DNA of 64,000 nt. It comes from Aphidius gifuensis. Taxonomy: Eukaryota; Arthropoda; Insecta; Hymenoptera; Braconidae. Position 1 is the stretch's first letter; the number at the start of each line of letters is the position of its first letter. The position numbers and the translations under genes were made by a program. Of this stretch, positions 48,374 to 61,970 are shown in pieces. The notes under the pieces are model-generated. The model was not told where the DNA came from. It saw only the letters and a list, made by a program, of their open reading frames with translations, and made no database searches. The DNA lies in NCBI RefSeq assembly GCF_014905175.1, contig NC_057789.1, positions 28,516,555 to 28,580,554 on the forward strand. Reading direction: 5' to 3'.

Positions 48374-51300
48374 GTATATTTTCTTAATTTTCTTTGTTTT
48401 ATTTTGCGGATTATTGTAGGGTGTGTTGGGGAAAAAAATATATTTACAATGTTGTTGCATTTTTATATGAAGATAAAATATTATTTGTGTTGGTGGGGAT
48501 GTTTGTACATTGTTGGAATATAAATTATTAATAATGTTTTTTTATATATAAATTTATTTAGTGTTTATTTTATTTTTTTTTTTTGAAGAAAAACATTAAA
48601 GCAATGCGTATGAAAACGTGGCTTGAATATTATCTCGTTTGACCAGGGTAAGAAAATTTGGATGTTTGTTAACGAAGCTCTATTAAATATTATCATACTA
48701 TTCGTGTATTAATTTTTGGAAACACAGGATAATATTTGGGATAATAACAGGCTCTTAATCTTAACTAGGGTATTTTGATATTTTAACTAAAAATAATATC
48801 ATTTCTTGTTTTGATAAATTTAGTTTTGTAGATTTTTTTTTTATTTTATATTTTCTATAAAATTATAAATATTTATTAATAAATTTTACAATAAATTCAA
48901 AATAAAATATCAAAATTATATTTAATTATTTTTGTTATTTAAAAAAGTGTTTAAAAAATAAAATTAAAATTATTAATTTATAAAAAATTGAAGAATTAAT
49001 TAGATTTTTATTTTTTAATATTAAAATTATAATTAAATGTTGACATTTATATATAAAAAAAGGATATTTATTCAAGTTTGTTATTAAATGTTTGTGGATG
49101 ATGTACAAGTACCTAGAGACAAGTGTCAATTAAAATTTTATGTATCACAAAGATGCCTTATTTTCACCAAACGATGCATGATAACGAATCTTGAATATTT
49201 CTTTCACAAAAAAAAAAAATGTATATATATTTTTCAACCCTTGTTAGTTCGTCTTTGGCAACTTTGTCATTTCCTTTTATCAAAATTCCCAGTGGATGAC
49301 AAAAGCATACTTTTGACCTGGCAGACAAATTATATATACCTTGGTAAAAAATAACTATAGACATCAAAAAAAAAAATAATAAAAAATCATAAAGAAAAAT
49401 ACAAGCTAAAGGCGTTCTCATGCAAACATACTGACAAACTTTTTTGCGTATTAAAACTTCTATCTTTGCCTGATATTAAAACATTCTTCAGTGGTCATTT
49501 TTTTTTTTTTTTTTCTTCTTCTTTCACTGACAACACTTTTATTCATCCCCTCATTTTTACCAGTTACAAAACTTGATATTAAACTCTTATCAAGACATAA
49601 AAAAAAAATCCTAATACTTGATCAAAGATTTTTTTTTTTTTTTTAAATTTCTTTATTAGGCATAATAAAAAAAAATTGATATATATTTTTATAATCTTTG
49701 GGCTTTTTAAATTTATCTATAAAATTTATTTTTAAAAAATTGTCGAATTTTCTGAACCAGAAGAAAAGATAAGGCCCTCATTTTTTTCCATCATATAACA
49801 AAGAATAATATTTGAGTAGAAAAAGAAAATAGAAAAAAAAGCTCCTGGATATATGAAAAAAAATTGTTCATTGAATTGGAAGGTCCAGTTTAAAATGAGG
49901 GTTAACGCCAAGACAATTTAAAAATATTTCAAGTGTGATGAATCATGATGAAGTATAAAAAGTTTATAATGAAAAATAAAAAAATATAAAATAAATGTAA
50001 ATAAATAATTGTAAAAGAGGAAATTAAATAATATAAAAAAAGAATGTAGGCGTGCCAACGACACTGATAAATGTTGAGTAAGGTAAAATAATAAAAATTT
50101 TATTCTACGAGTGTATCACGAAAATGTAATAGAGTGTGTATAGAAAGAGGGGTTGTTGTGTATACCATTAATAGTCTCCTCACCACTGGGTGTTGGTGGT
50201 CCGTGTGCTTGCCTTAATTACACGGAAATCCAATTCATGACTATTCTGTATTCAACAACGTACAAACTTTTTTTTTTTTTTTTTTTATTTCTTTAAATCC
50301 CAATGAATTAATTTTCATATTTTTTATTGAAAAATAAAATTATTATAAATGCAAATTATTTGAAAATAAAAATACGAATTTATAAATTTTTTAGCTCAAA
50401 AAATAGTCGTAATAATAATGATGGTATATGATCTTTAATTAACAATTAAAGAAATTAATAAATAAATTTTTTTTTTATTAATAATTTCTTGAATTTTTAG
50501 TATGTATTATTTTTTTTTTTTTTTTATTTATTTTTTTTTATAAACTTGTTTTCACACTTGACTGGAAAAAGTTACAAAAAAAGATATATAAATTTTTTTT
50601 CTTTTGCTGAAATTGTTTGATGTATGAAGTAGACTGAAGTGCGGAGAAAATTTCTATCGAAGTAAATCCAGATTTAATAGAGAATCCTACAGGCGAGAAC
50701 CCATATCAAACCCTCTCAAGCCACATGCCTCATCTCTTTCGATGAAAATCGCAGTCTTTTTTTTATTTTCATCGTCAGCATATTGCATTATCACCATGAC
50801 TTATGATGCCCGTTATGTAATATCCCAGTTTAGAAAATATTAAAATACTCTTTCATATACTATAAAAATATATACAAACTCCATAGAATATAATATTTTC
50901 TATATGATTTTTCATTCCACAAATTTAATTTATTTCCAATTGACTTTTTATATTACAAATAAATTTTTTTTTTTTTGCAAATTGAATTTATCGATTTTAC
51001 TTTTTAACCATTCAAGTAGTTTCATATGTACACACATTAAAATATGTCACAAAGAAAATTGAATTTTAAAAAACTTTCCACGAAATAATTTTAAAAAACT
51101 TTTAAATTTTTCATTCAAACTTTTTTATTTAAACTTTTTTTTTGCTTCTATTCATGAAATTTATCTACAGCAAAATGATTACCCATTTGTCATTATTTTT
51201 TCATGCATAAAAAACAAAAAAACAATTGAACAATATAAGAAACTATTTTGTATTCACAATGTGAGTTTAGGTCCAGTTCGTTTTCTGATTTTAAAAATAA

Positions 51301-54142
51301 AAAAAAACTAAATACAAAAGGGAGCAATAAGAAATCATGATTGAATCCGAGGGCGTCGACCAAAGTCCAATACAAAAACCGTTTCAGATTTGCCTTTTTT
51401 TTTATTTATTTCTAGTCTTATTCTTTTTTTTTTGTTCCATTCAACCCCTATAAAGAGCTTTTCTGCTATCGTCTATTTATAAATATATATATATCCATTT
51501 TGGGTCATGTGTATGCGATCGACAAAATCACTATTCTACCCGTTCTATATATTTTTATTACACCAACCATACCGAACCATACGATAAATGGAAAAGAGAA
51601 TAGTGAATACTCAAATGAAATACCTCCTACTGTGGTCTAACATCGCGGTGACCATTTAAATCCACCAATAAAATTATTTTAAATACATAAATTAAAATAG
51701 TTATACTTGCATAATTTATCCACTATTTTTCTTTTGATCTTGTTTCGAAAAAATGATTTTAAAACAATCATAAATCTCCTACAGATTTTGTTCCTGTTTC
51801 ATTTTTTTTTCTCTTTTTTTTTTCTATACATAAACATGTATACAATTTTTTATTATTTTTTTTCTTTACGTTAGTAATAACAAAATGAAAAATAAAAAAA
51901 AAAGTATATATATATGAGCGCCATGTGCAGCTGGGTGTATTTATGACATCCTCTTTTTTCCATAGTGAGATATCGTGATATATACAGAGTCAGCCACAGT
52001 TCATAGCACGCATTCGCACATGTTCAGAATCTGAAAAAGAGCAGAAAAATAGTCTGGCTTTCATGGGGGTGCCTTTTTTTTTCTTTATTGTCAAATATGA
52101 TGCCAGAGTACATTCATATTTTTCCTTTAAAAAAATAACTCTTTATACATTTTCAAAAAAAAAAAAAAAACAACCATTCGGTGTTTGTAAAAGGAAAGTG
52201 ATAAATAAAATAAATAAAATATAAATTGAAATAAATATAGCAAGATAATATTTGTCAATTTGAAATAGATATATTAAATACCAGACTTGGAAAATGATGA
52301 TGATGATGTGTTTCTCTAATTAATTTCCAAAGAGCAGATGTTTAAATCGTAAAAGATCTTGACCCTTCAAAGACGAGTGTATATTTATTCTATCATGTGT
52401 ATAGAAAATAAATACACCAACACACACACAAAAACAGCAACATTTTTTTTTTAGTATATAGTCAGTCAATTTTCGTAAAAGTCAGACATGTACATCATCT
52501 TCATCAGCATGAATAGATAGTTGATTCATGTTATTGCTGTCGGGGCACTTGAATTCAAGTATATATCTTGCAAATGCAATTGTGTTAAGTATACATTAAG
52601 ATGATCGAAAAGCCCTAGCAATACTTATTACTCCAATATACCATGAAAGTAACAGAAGAAAAAAAGAATTAAATAAATAAAACCTAAACCAAATGGATAA
52701 TACCAGCACTGCCGCCGAGGGGTAACATCACTGATAAAAATAAAAAAAATAAAATAAAAAAAACATCAAGGTATTACTTATCTCTTATTGCGGCACAATA
52801 AACAACCTTAGATTATAGTGGTTGAGGGAAGGATTACCTTGAAGATTTCTAATTTTTTTTATACACCCTAATCACTTGATTCGATAACAATGAAAAAAAA
52901 AAATATAAAATCTCGTTGATCCATCTAGCTTGACCAATAATATCCATTTTGTTTTTGTATATTTTTTTTTTTTTATAACTTTAAATTTGTGTTATCTAGC
53001 ATTGGGATTTAAATACTGATAGCAAAAGAGAATTTGTGTTTAAAAAAAGTGATGATAATTTTAGTTTAAATTTAAACGGCGGCCGCGGGGCCAACCCCTG
53101 ATTTAGGAGTTTGACTTTCCCGCAGGCCTGCGGCTTTCTCTCGAAAACAAGCTCCATACTGTTTATAGCTAGAAGTTAATATATATATATATTTATATAA
53201 GTTGTGAATGGGAAAAGAGCGTATGCCAACCCTGGAGAGATAGTCACAAACGATAAGCTAAACGCTTGCTTCTACATTACACCTATTTGGAAGCATCCGG
53301 ATATATACTTTGAGATAAATTTATGTATATTTACCCAGATTCAACAAAACTGCCATCGTTGGAATATATATAGTCTTATTTTGCAATGTATATTTCTACT
53401 TCCCTTGGGCAATATATATAAAAAAAAATTCACCAAATCTGATTGATGAAAATTATATATATTTTTCTGATAATCGATAGTGACCATTTTTTGATGGGTC
53501 AAATATTTCTAGCTTCATTTAATCAAATCAATTACAAACTTGTCAAGTTGTCAGTATAATTTTTTGATTAATTGATTACTGTATTACTATTGATGCGCAT
53601 GTTTTGGAAATTTAAAGATAATCGAAAAATGACAAAGTTAATAATCTTATATGCAATTTGAAACTGGAAGGGAGGACAACTGAATTTTCAAATTTTATGT
53701 CCTTTTCTCCCTTCTTAATCCTGTCGACTTGAGTTCAATTTCCTGTGGCTTGGAGAGGGCTCCACATCCCTAAATTTTCGATAAGATCGCAACTTGTCCC
53801 TTGGTTTCCTGAGGGTGTGCAGATATATCTCTAACCCATTTATATAAATATATATGTATACAAAAACATCAGCTAAACTTTCATCTATATCTTGAGTTTG
53901 TCAAAGTGATGCCAATGTCTGACAACGAAAATAGATAAAATTTTCAAACGATACCAATGGGAGTGAATGGGAGTTTTGGATTGGGATTTTGATATTAGCA
54001 TATTATAAGCCCTCAGTAATACCACGTAGATAAACATGTACTGTAGTAATTTATATTTCAAAAAAAAAAAATGATAAAAATGTATATAAATATTGGGGAA
54101 ATTGTCTAGGTTTAACAGGCCCTGTTTTATAGTTGAAAAATC
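48374..54142. other. Gene-poor AT-rich tract
   Basis: Islets occur at ~48600-48652 (ending in a donor-like CCAGG|GTAAGA), ~49088-49330, ~50040-50260, ~50640-50760, ~51920-52070, ~52690-52735 and ~53640-53890. The ORF at 49088-49354 starts with a real ATG but shows no family resemblance. None is supported as a gene. Confidence 0.4.
53077..53160. other. Isolated GC-rich islet with palindromes
   Basis: Within strongly AT-rich DNA this stretch has GGCGGCCGCGGGG, then CCGCAGGCCTGCGG (53120-53133), a perfect 14-bp palindrome. No reading frame stands out. It may be a regulatory element or a small insertion. Confidence 0.4.
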
Positions 54143-54150
54143 AAAAAAAA
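54143..54150 (-). terminator. RNA polymerase III terminator of tRNA-Pro
   Basis: Eight T residues on the minus strand begin seven bases after the tRNA 3' end (discriminator at 54157), the usual pol III stop signal. Confidence 0.85.
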
Positions 54151-54156
54151 TAAGCC

Positions 54157-54228
54157 GGGCTGAACCGGGATTTGAACCCGGGACCTCTCGCACCCAAAGC
54201 GAGAATCATGCCCCTAGACCATTCAGCC
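54157..54228 (-). tRNA. tRNA-Pro-TGG: tRNA-Pro (anticodon TGG)
   Basis: A full cloverleaf reads on the minus strand. The acceptor stem is GGCTGAA with TTCAGCC. The D arm has the A-box TGGTCTAGGGGC. The anticodon stem TCTCGC/GCGAGA encloses loop TTTGGGT (anticodon TGG, decoding CCA). The T arm CCGGG-TTCAAAT-CCCGG contains the B-box. The discriminator base is C, as in eukaryotic tRNA-Pro. It has no intron and is followed by a T8 terminator. CCA is a preferred Pro codon in the genes here. Confidence 0.97.
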
Positions 54229-54263
54229 AACCGATGTTTGAGGTGAATAATTTTGACGACACA

Positions 54264-54507
54264 AGGCGCCATCTAGCAATCTTTGATAAGGTGCCAAGTT
54301 GATACCGATATCTTGTTGCGAATTCAGATCTGTTTACCAGCAGATAAACCGGTTTTATTTCGCGTAGTAGTTGCAGGTTCTTTACGCACCGACTTTCAAT
54401 TTCATTCAGGTTAATAAAAACAGGTTTCATTGTACTGCATTTTGTGAAAGAAAAAATATCATCAACATCGAATAAACAACAAGTTTGATGCCCAGCTGGT
54501 GGCGCAC
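54264..54507. promoter_or_regulatory. Pair of CTCF-like motifs beside the tRNA gene
   Basis: AGGCGCCATCTAG (54264-54276; minus reads CTAGATGGCGCCT) and CAGCTGGTGGCGCAC (54493-54507, plus) both contain a GRTGGCGC-type core like arthropod CTCF sites. They point away from each other and lie within 300 bp of a tRNA gene, a common insulator setting. The interval between them is unusually GC-balanced. Factor assignment is inference. Confidence 0.35.
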
Positions 54508-57500
54508 TCTTGTTGTGCAGAGTTGAACATACTTTTAATATTTTTGTTTAATAATTTATAACCGTACTTGGAACATTCATTCATTGCAAAAAAAAAAATT
54601 AATTAAATAATTAAATAATTTCAATGAAATTAAAAAGAAACTTTACACTTTTTTTTGTACTATAAATTAATTAATTAATTAATGTAAATTTGTTGTCTAT
54701 TTTTTAGTTAAAAAATTTCTTTTTAATTAATAAAATTTTCTTGGCTCAATTGACAACGACCCACTGTCCTTCTTTCAATCCAATTTTTTTAAAAATACAT
54801 CAATCAAAGACCAAAGTGAAAACAACGATTCACATATTAATTAAATTTTCTATTAATTAATTTTAATTGATTTTTAATTTTTTTTAAATAACAGGATGTG
54901 AATGAAATTTAATTTTCTTATGATTTATCTTTTAAATAAATAAAAAGACAAAAAGAATAAAATAAAAATATATATTCTTCATGAAAAATGTATTCTAAAA
55001 TCTGTTTTTCTCCTGCTCATCCAAACGAATAATAAAAAAAATAAAAAAAATCGTATTTATAACTTTGGATTTTCGTAAGTACCGCCCGGGGAAAAAAAAA
55101 GTGCCTCTCACCTCGAGAGTTTACGGTACTTTTTATGCATTCATAATATCGCCCATGGTGAAAAAAGAGATATTTGTCTCAGTCAGTTGGAATGAGGTAA
55201 CGTTGAAAATAGTTCAACGAACAAATAAAAAAAAAAAACTTTAAAGAAGGGCGAAAAACCACTCTAAAATACTATCCCTATTTCTTGGCGCTACATTGTA
55301 TACGTTTAAAAGATATTCTCAAGTAACGACGATACTCTTTTCTCTTCTCACATTCACTTGCTCTTAAATGCTTACAACGACAAGTAAAGATGATTTTATT
55401 TTTATCCATCCACTGTGCTTTTTTTTCATGAATGTATCATCATTATTGTCGATTATATCTCAACAATATAATTTATCAAAAAATCATTTTTAAATTATTT
55501 TTATTAGCAAGCTAAAAATATTAATTACTCAATTTATAAAATTTCATTTTCCAATTATAAAAATAAAATCATCTCAGTGAGCCAATGAATAATACATAAT
55601 TTTTTAAACAAAATTACGAATTTTTTTTTTTTGATAAATTATCATTAAAAAAATAAATAAATGAATAATTTCTTTTGGTATATTAAGCATATAATAATAT
55701 ATTAAAGTTGAAATATAATAATTAATATGCAGACTAGACTTGACCCGAAATTTCGAAACATAAAATAGTTATGGTGAAAACGTTCGCCATGGGAGTAATA
55801 TATTCAAAATGGGATTCACATCCCTTACCACCTGTCATTCCTGATCGGTAAATTTCCATCAATGCTGCTGCAATAAAACAGTTTCATAACTAGAGCTGTA
55901 CATAGCCATGTATAAGCTCCAAATAAAATGTTATTTGGACCTTTTTTTTTCCCTCTCTCATTTTTATCATTCGATAATATTATTTTCATTCCATGCTTTC
56001 GTATGGAAAAAAAAAAGAATTAAAGCATTTTTTTTTTCAGCTTTTTTTAACCCTTCAACGTATTGTCACTTTATGTGTGCTTCAACATTCCAGAATTATA
56101 ATACATGAATGCTGCATTTTATATATGTGTATCCCCTATTCGTTCAGAAATTCCATTAAGAGGAGGTCAGTATACTGGTCTTTGGGATTAATTAACCAAG
56201 ACATTTTCTACTCGTGGTTTTCATTGGGAAGGCTTTTTCAAATATCAACATGCCACTTGAGACTTAATATATTTTAAACCAACAAACATCATTGCTATGC
56301 ATCTCATAAAATAACCGTTAAAAAATTTTATATTATATTAAAATAACGAAAAATAATATCATTAAAATTTTTTTAATGTATTTAAAATATATGTGTATAT
56401 AATTTTTATTTTTTTTTTGAAAATTTTTCAGTTGGCACAAAAGTCAGTTTAAAGTTTTATTTATTTTTTTTTTTTTTTTGCTTTGTAATAAATTTTAAAT
56501 AAGTTTTTTGCTGTATGGGTGAGAGAAATATATAAAAGGGCTTTAAAGACGCTAAATCAAGATCGCGGACAGAAGCCCTCGTCGTTCTTCTTATTATTAT
56601 TTTTTTTTTTTTGTTAAATTCGAGTGTCCTTTGCCTTGACTTGGTGAGATATGATTTAGTATTTCTGACAGAATTAATAATTTCAAGCAGTCTCTGTCAG
56701 TGGTAGCAGATGTCGAGACATTTTCGCACTTTCCCCTTTAGACTTTTGCTTCTGATTGTATTTACAAAGCAACCGGGCTAAACATAAATATATATAGCAT
56801 ACACATCCCTCTTATCCTCAACAGTAGAACATCATGACACTCTGAACATTACCCACCTCGTCATCCTCATTTTTGTCACAATAAAAACAACAACTTGTAT
56901 TATATCAAAGTTGATTAATCAAAAAAAAATTATATAAACTTTTCATATAAATTTATTAATAATAAATTAATATTATTAATTAATTAATTTTTTTTTAAAT
57001 TTATATGAAAATCTTCTATTTAATTCTATAAAATTTTACTTGAAAATTAATTGCCTAGGGGGGAGGAAAAGGGTGAAAGTTATTTTTTTTATAAAAAAAA
57101 ATTTCGAAAAATTTTTGTACCGAAAAAATTAGGAATTTCTATTTAATTTGTAAAATAATTTTTTTTAAAAAAGATTAGTTTATTAAAGAGCAAATGTATT
57201 TTATAAATTTATAAAAATAAATTTTTTAAAATAATTATTTAATTTTATAAATGAATTTTTATTTAAGAAAATTTTTTTAATGTTTTTTTTTTTTTTGTCT
57301 GTTGATCCTACTTGTTGTGAATGATGATGTTAATTTTTTTAAATTATATAACAACATTGTTATCAATGCAGATATTGCCATCAAAGAGCATTAGATAAAA
57401 TTAGCAAACATCTATATGTACATGGATAATATAAGTTGAAGACATTCACCTAGTCTCATTAGACCATTAAACTGGATTACTCATTCTACTGTTAAGCTCT

Positions 57501-60500
57501 CTTATCCCAAAGTATATTCCCTCACGGTTAACAATCAGCATCACACTCCCTTAATGAACAAAAAACATTACTTAATTGATAGTAATGTGTCTAGCTTATT
57601 TTAGATATATATATTTTAACCAATTATTTACTTAACGAAAATTCTTAATCTCCAAAATAATATCATGTTTATACAGCTATCTTTGAAATTTAATTTATAT
57701 TTTCTGTATTTTCTAAACTCAATAAAAAATATACAAGTGAATTAAATTTATTTGAGATTATTAATTAATTTTTATTTTCAAATTTAGCATTTATTTTAAT
57801 TTAATTTAATATTATTTTATATGTTATAATTAATTTATTTTTGATAAAGAAATTGATCCTATATTTTCAAGTTTTTTTATCTATTTTTTTTTCTAAAAAT
57901 TCTTCTAAAAAAACTAATCGATAGAAATTTTCTAAATTTGTCAGGTAATTAGAGACATACCTAAACTATCCCCAAAAAATTTATTATCATGATCCGAGTA
58001 TTATTTTGCCCTGCAAAAAATATAAACCCACCTCTCGAATATTTTTTCACTCATCAAATTTAAAAAGCTATATTCTAAATTCTATAATAAAAAAACAAAT
58101 GGAACTTTAACACTATGGAAATTTATTTCAAAGTCATAATTCACACTCACGCCATACAAAAAAAAAAATATAGTCTTAAACCATGTGCTCACTTTTGCTC
58201 ACTTTTGCTACCTATAACAGAATTTACAGAATTCGATGTGCATGGTTATATTATTATTATGGTAAATAATACTATGACCATTCTAGTAATACATATACAC
58301 ATTCCCATTAATTCACATGTGTGTATTTGCAGCAACAGAAAAAGAAATAAAAATATATAATAAAAAAATCAAATAAAAAAAAAAAAACAAGGTGGACGAA
58401 CGAGCACCCTGAGGCCACTACTTTGCATTCTTTATTTTATTTTATTTTTTATTATATATTTTATATGTGGCATAGCTATATATATTTTAATTTTAATTTT
58501 ATTATTTTATTTTTTAAGTTGTTGCAAATTGGAAGACAGGATATATACACAGTACTTATATACACGACATGATGTCCCCTTGTTTTTGATGCACTCTTGA
58601 TATTGTCTTTGTTTTATTTTATTAATCCTGAGAATTGAATCAACCGAGACACGTAACAAATTGAAAATGGGTCGGGACACCATTATCAAAGATAGTTTTC
58701 TTCGTGATTCATGTGATTCATTTATTTTATTATTATTTATTTTTATAATTTATTTTTTTTTTATCATTATAAACAACGTACCATTCACTCGAGACCACCA
58801 TGCAACTGAATAAACGTAATTCGGCACGCCAAGATATATTGCAACCTAGTCAACCATGTCCATCAAAAATTTACAAATAAATAAACGTAAAAATTCCAAT
58901 AAACAACAATAATATAAATAATAAAATATAAAAAAAAATTTACTTAATTTCATTGTAAAAAATCGGTGAGAAAGATGCTGCTGTTGTTGGATATTGATCA
59001 TCGTGACTATTAGAATTCGTGATCTTTAGCTTCCCGGATGCTCCTGTAATTTGTCCTTTCACCCACGGCTGATTTGGTGTTTATTTATTTATTTTTTTTT
59101 ATCCCTTTTTTTTATTATTATTACCTTTTTTTTTGTCGAATAACTTTGAACCCATAATCAAGCCGAAAAAGTTCTTGCTCATTTACAATTTCAAACAAAG
59201 CTATTAAAGATGTTGGGTTTGTTTTTTTTTTTTTTTTTTTAATTTACAGTGATGATTGTCGTTGTAAAATTTTTCTCATTGGAGTTACCACATGTATACA
59301 CGTTGAAAAAGATAAATGGACAGTTTGGTATACCAGTTTTGTATAGGGTAGCTCACAAAATATCGAAACCCTCTGGGCATCTTTGGCCTCCAAAGAAAAA
59401 CACCGAATACTCTACTACCACACTCTTATTTTTTATTTTTTTTTGCTTCTTCTTCTCTTCATCATCATCATTACCATCATTATCATTTGTTCTGTCTCAT
59501 TTTATTTTCTTCTTTCATCATTGTCTTTCTTGTTCGATAATAAAATTGTAGCCTCGATCCTTTTTACCTGGAAATAATCTCATCTCTCTATGCCCTAGAG
59601 CACAAGAAAAAAAAAGTAAATTAAAATTTAAAAAATAGTTATAAAAAAACTATACTAACCATTAGAAAATTTTAAAAAAACTATTTAAATTTTTTTCGAT
59701 TAATATTCTGTGAATTGTGAATTGTTTCTTCTTTTTTTTCGAATTTATTTTTGCGTGTCAATAATTGGTATAAATAATTCAAAGAAAAAAATATAAAAAA
59801 ATAAATTAACAAACAAATGTTTGTAAATAATAAAAATACATATAGTAAAATGATTAACTCTCAATAAAGCATGATGATTATCATAGTACCTGTGGAATTT
59901 ATTTCAAGTATAAACACAAAGCTCATTATTCAATTTGTCGTGAGATTTAGAAGCTCGAGGTTGAACAAGTTTAAGATAATTACAAGCACAGAGGTAACCA
60001 GTAGAAAGACAAGAAAATAAAGTTGATAAAATAAATAAAAAAGTCAAGATGAACATGAACGACATACATGAGTGACATGATCGACATATGGGCATTGATT
60101 TTTATCAATTTTATTTTTATCTTGATGATTTTATACATGTAGTTCATTCAATAGTATATATATAAACACATTGTACATCAGATGGAAAAAAAAAAAGAGT
60201 AGAAATAGAAGCTCAGGATAATTGAGCCTCCAGGGATTTCTCTGTGGTCTTTAATAGTGTTGGAATCTAATCGGTGTATGCTCGTTTGACTGTGACCAAC
60301 TAAAATAAAATAATAATTTTAGTATTGTATATATAGTGAAAGCCACAAACAACATACTACATGTACTTTTGTAAAGTCTTATAGAACATGCTAAAACCAG
60401 AACAAAATTCAATATATATATATTTTTATAACCGACATTCTACCAGGGATTGGCTGACCAGTTTATCAGCACACAACAACTACCTACACTCTCTAGAATG

Positions 60501-60650
60501 CCAAGTATTTCAATGATTATTTTTATACCATTCAACACACCATTGAATATTATTTAAAAAAATATTAAACAATATTTAATAGTATAAATTATCTTGCAAT
60601 TAATCATCAATCAAATAAGAAAAATTTTCTTTTTTTACTTTCTATTTCAG
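54508..60650. other. Gene-poor AT-rich tract
   Basis: Islets lie at ~55075-55250, ~55730-55920, ~56140-56270, ~56560-56870, ~58540-58690, ~58970-59180 and ~59249-59400. The last follows an acceptor-like AATTTACAG with a 35-codon frame that I cannot assign. The rest is homopolymer-rich DNA. No gene is supported. Confidence 0.4.
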
Positions 60651-60732
60651 TGGTGAATTAATATATGAATATTGTAACACCACGTGTCCAGAAAATTTCT
60701 GTGGTCATCTATATCCAATGACAATAAAATAA
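60651..60732 (+). CDS. Candidate terminal coding exon, Cys-rich
   Basis: A strong acceptor (TTTCTATTTCAG) is followed by one base and 26 codons ending in TAA (GELIYEYCNTTCPENFCGHL...), with AATAAA overlapping the stop. Only one of the three frames is open, and it is the one that accepts a phase-2 donor, as offered by the exons at 20,091 and 48,270. Codon use matches the annotated genes. The Cys pattern CxxxCxxxxC is not a domain I recognise. A chance ORF cannot be excluded at this length. Confidence 0.35.
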
Positions 60733-61970
60733 GAAAAAAATATATGTTATATTCTATGGCAAGGCAATAGTCATGTTGAATGATTTACGTTATGTCCCGT
60801 AAATTGTGTGATGCTTGCGGCTCTTTTTTTTATTCATTTATATATCTTTTCATGGACACATGGAAGTGGCCTGGTTCAACAACACTTTGACCATCTTATT
60901 CGTATTCGTATACAGCAAGTACATCTTTGTCTCTTCTTGTGTTGAGTCTTGGACAGTCTTGGGATAAAATTTTAAACACAGAGAAACCATCAGTGTGACG
61001 ATGGGTGATGGGTATTTGTGAATGTTCAAAACATGGCGTCAGACATCAACATCGTAAAAACATAATTACCCATCCTTCGTCAACTTGACTTTTTTTTTTT
61101 TTTTTTAAACTGCATATCTTGTTTTTCTTTTGTTCATTTTTTAAATAAATATTTTGTAATTATTTGTAAAGCATTTATAATTGTGAATGACTTGATCGAA
61201 ATTATTTGTGTTATTTCGAAATGAAGAATTTGTTTTGTAAATTAACAAAAGAAAATATATTATTTTAAATTTAAATATTTAATTTTTTTTTACAATTCTA
61301 CGTTAGATATTATTGTAATTATAAAATATAATAACATAACGGAAATATGTTAATAATATTTTTAATTATCCAACTACAATAGACGATTAAATTTGTTCTT
61401 ATTTTTTTATTCAAGTTAATCTGTGTTTACTGGTTTGATCTTGTTCATGATCATTAAAAGCCAAATGAAACGTGAAATATTAGAGTCTTATAAATACTTT
61501 GATTAAACCGTATACAATCTTGCTCGAGATTTAAAAAAAAATATGTATTTCGAGACAGGTGAAAACCTGTAACAATGTAATGAATGAGCAAAAAAAAATA
61601 TCCGCCCCAAAGGGCCTTGAAAAAAAAATAAATGCTGCTTAATATTGTCAGTTTTTTAGAGCTAGAGGGTTGATATTTTTTAAAAAACCAGTTTTAGATT
61701 AAAAATATTTACATATTGATTTATTAAAAATTTTTTTTTTGATAAAATAAACTATATTTTTTTAATTTAAATGTAAATTAAAAATTAATTTATTTAAAAA
61801 ATATTTAATCTTTAAAGAAAATGTTATTTAAAATACTTGAATTGTTGTTAATTAATTTTTTTTTTGCATTTTATTTAATGATAACTTATTGAAGACGATA
61901 AAATAAAAAACTTACTGTTTATTAATTTTAATATTAATTTTAATAACTCGAATAATTCATGTCAATACAA
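60733..61970. other. Region downstream of GCNA
   Basis: AT-rich DNA that includes the expected GCNA 3'UTR on the minus strand below 61971. An islet at ~60840-61080 is GC-balanced. No gene is seen. Confidence 0.5.

Noticed and set aside
54206..54430. Minus-strand ORF reaching into the tRNA gene
   Set aside because: It overlaps tRNA-Pro and the CTCF-like interval; not protein-coding in character.
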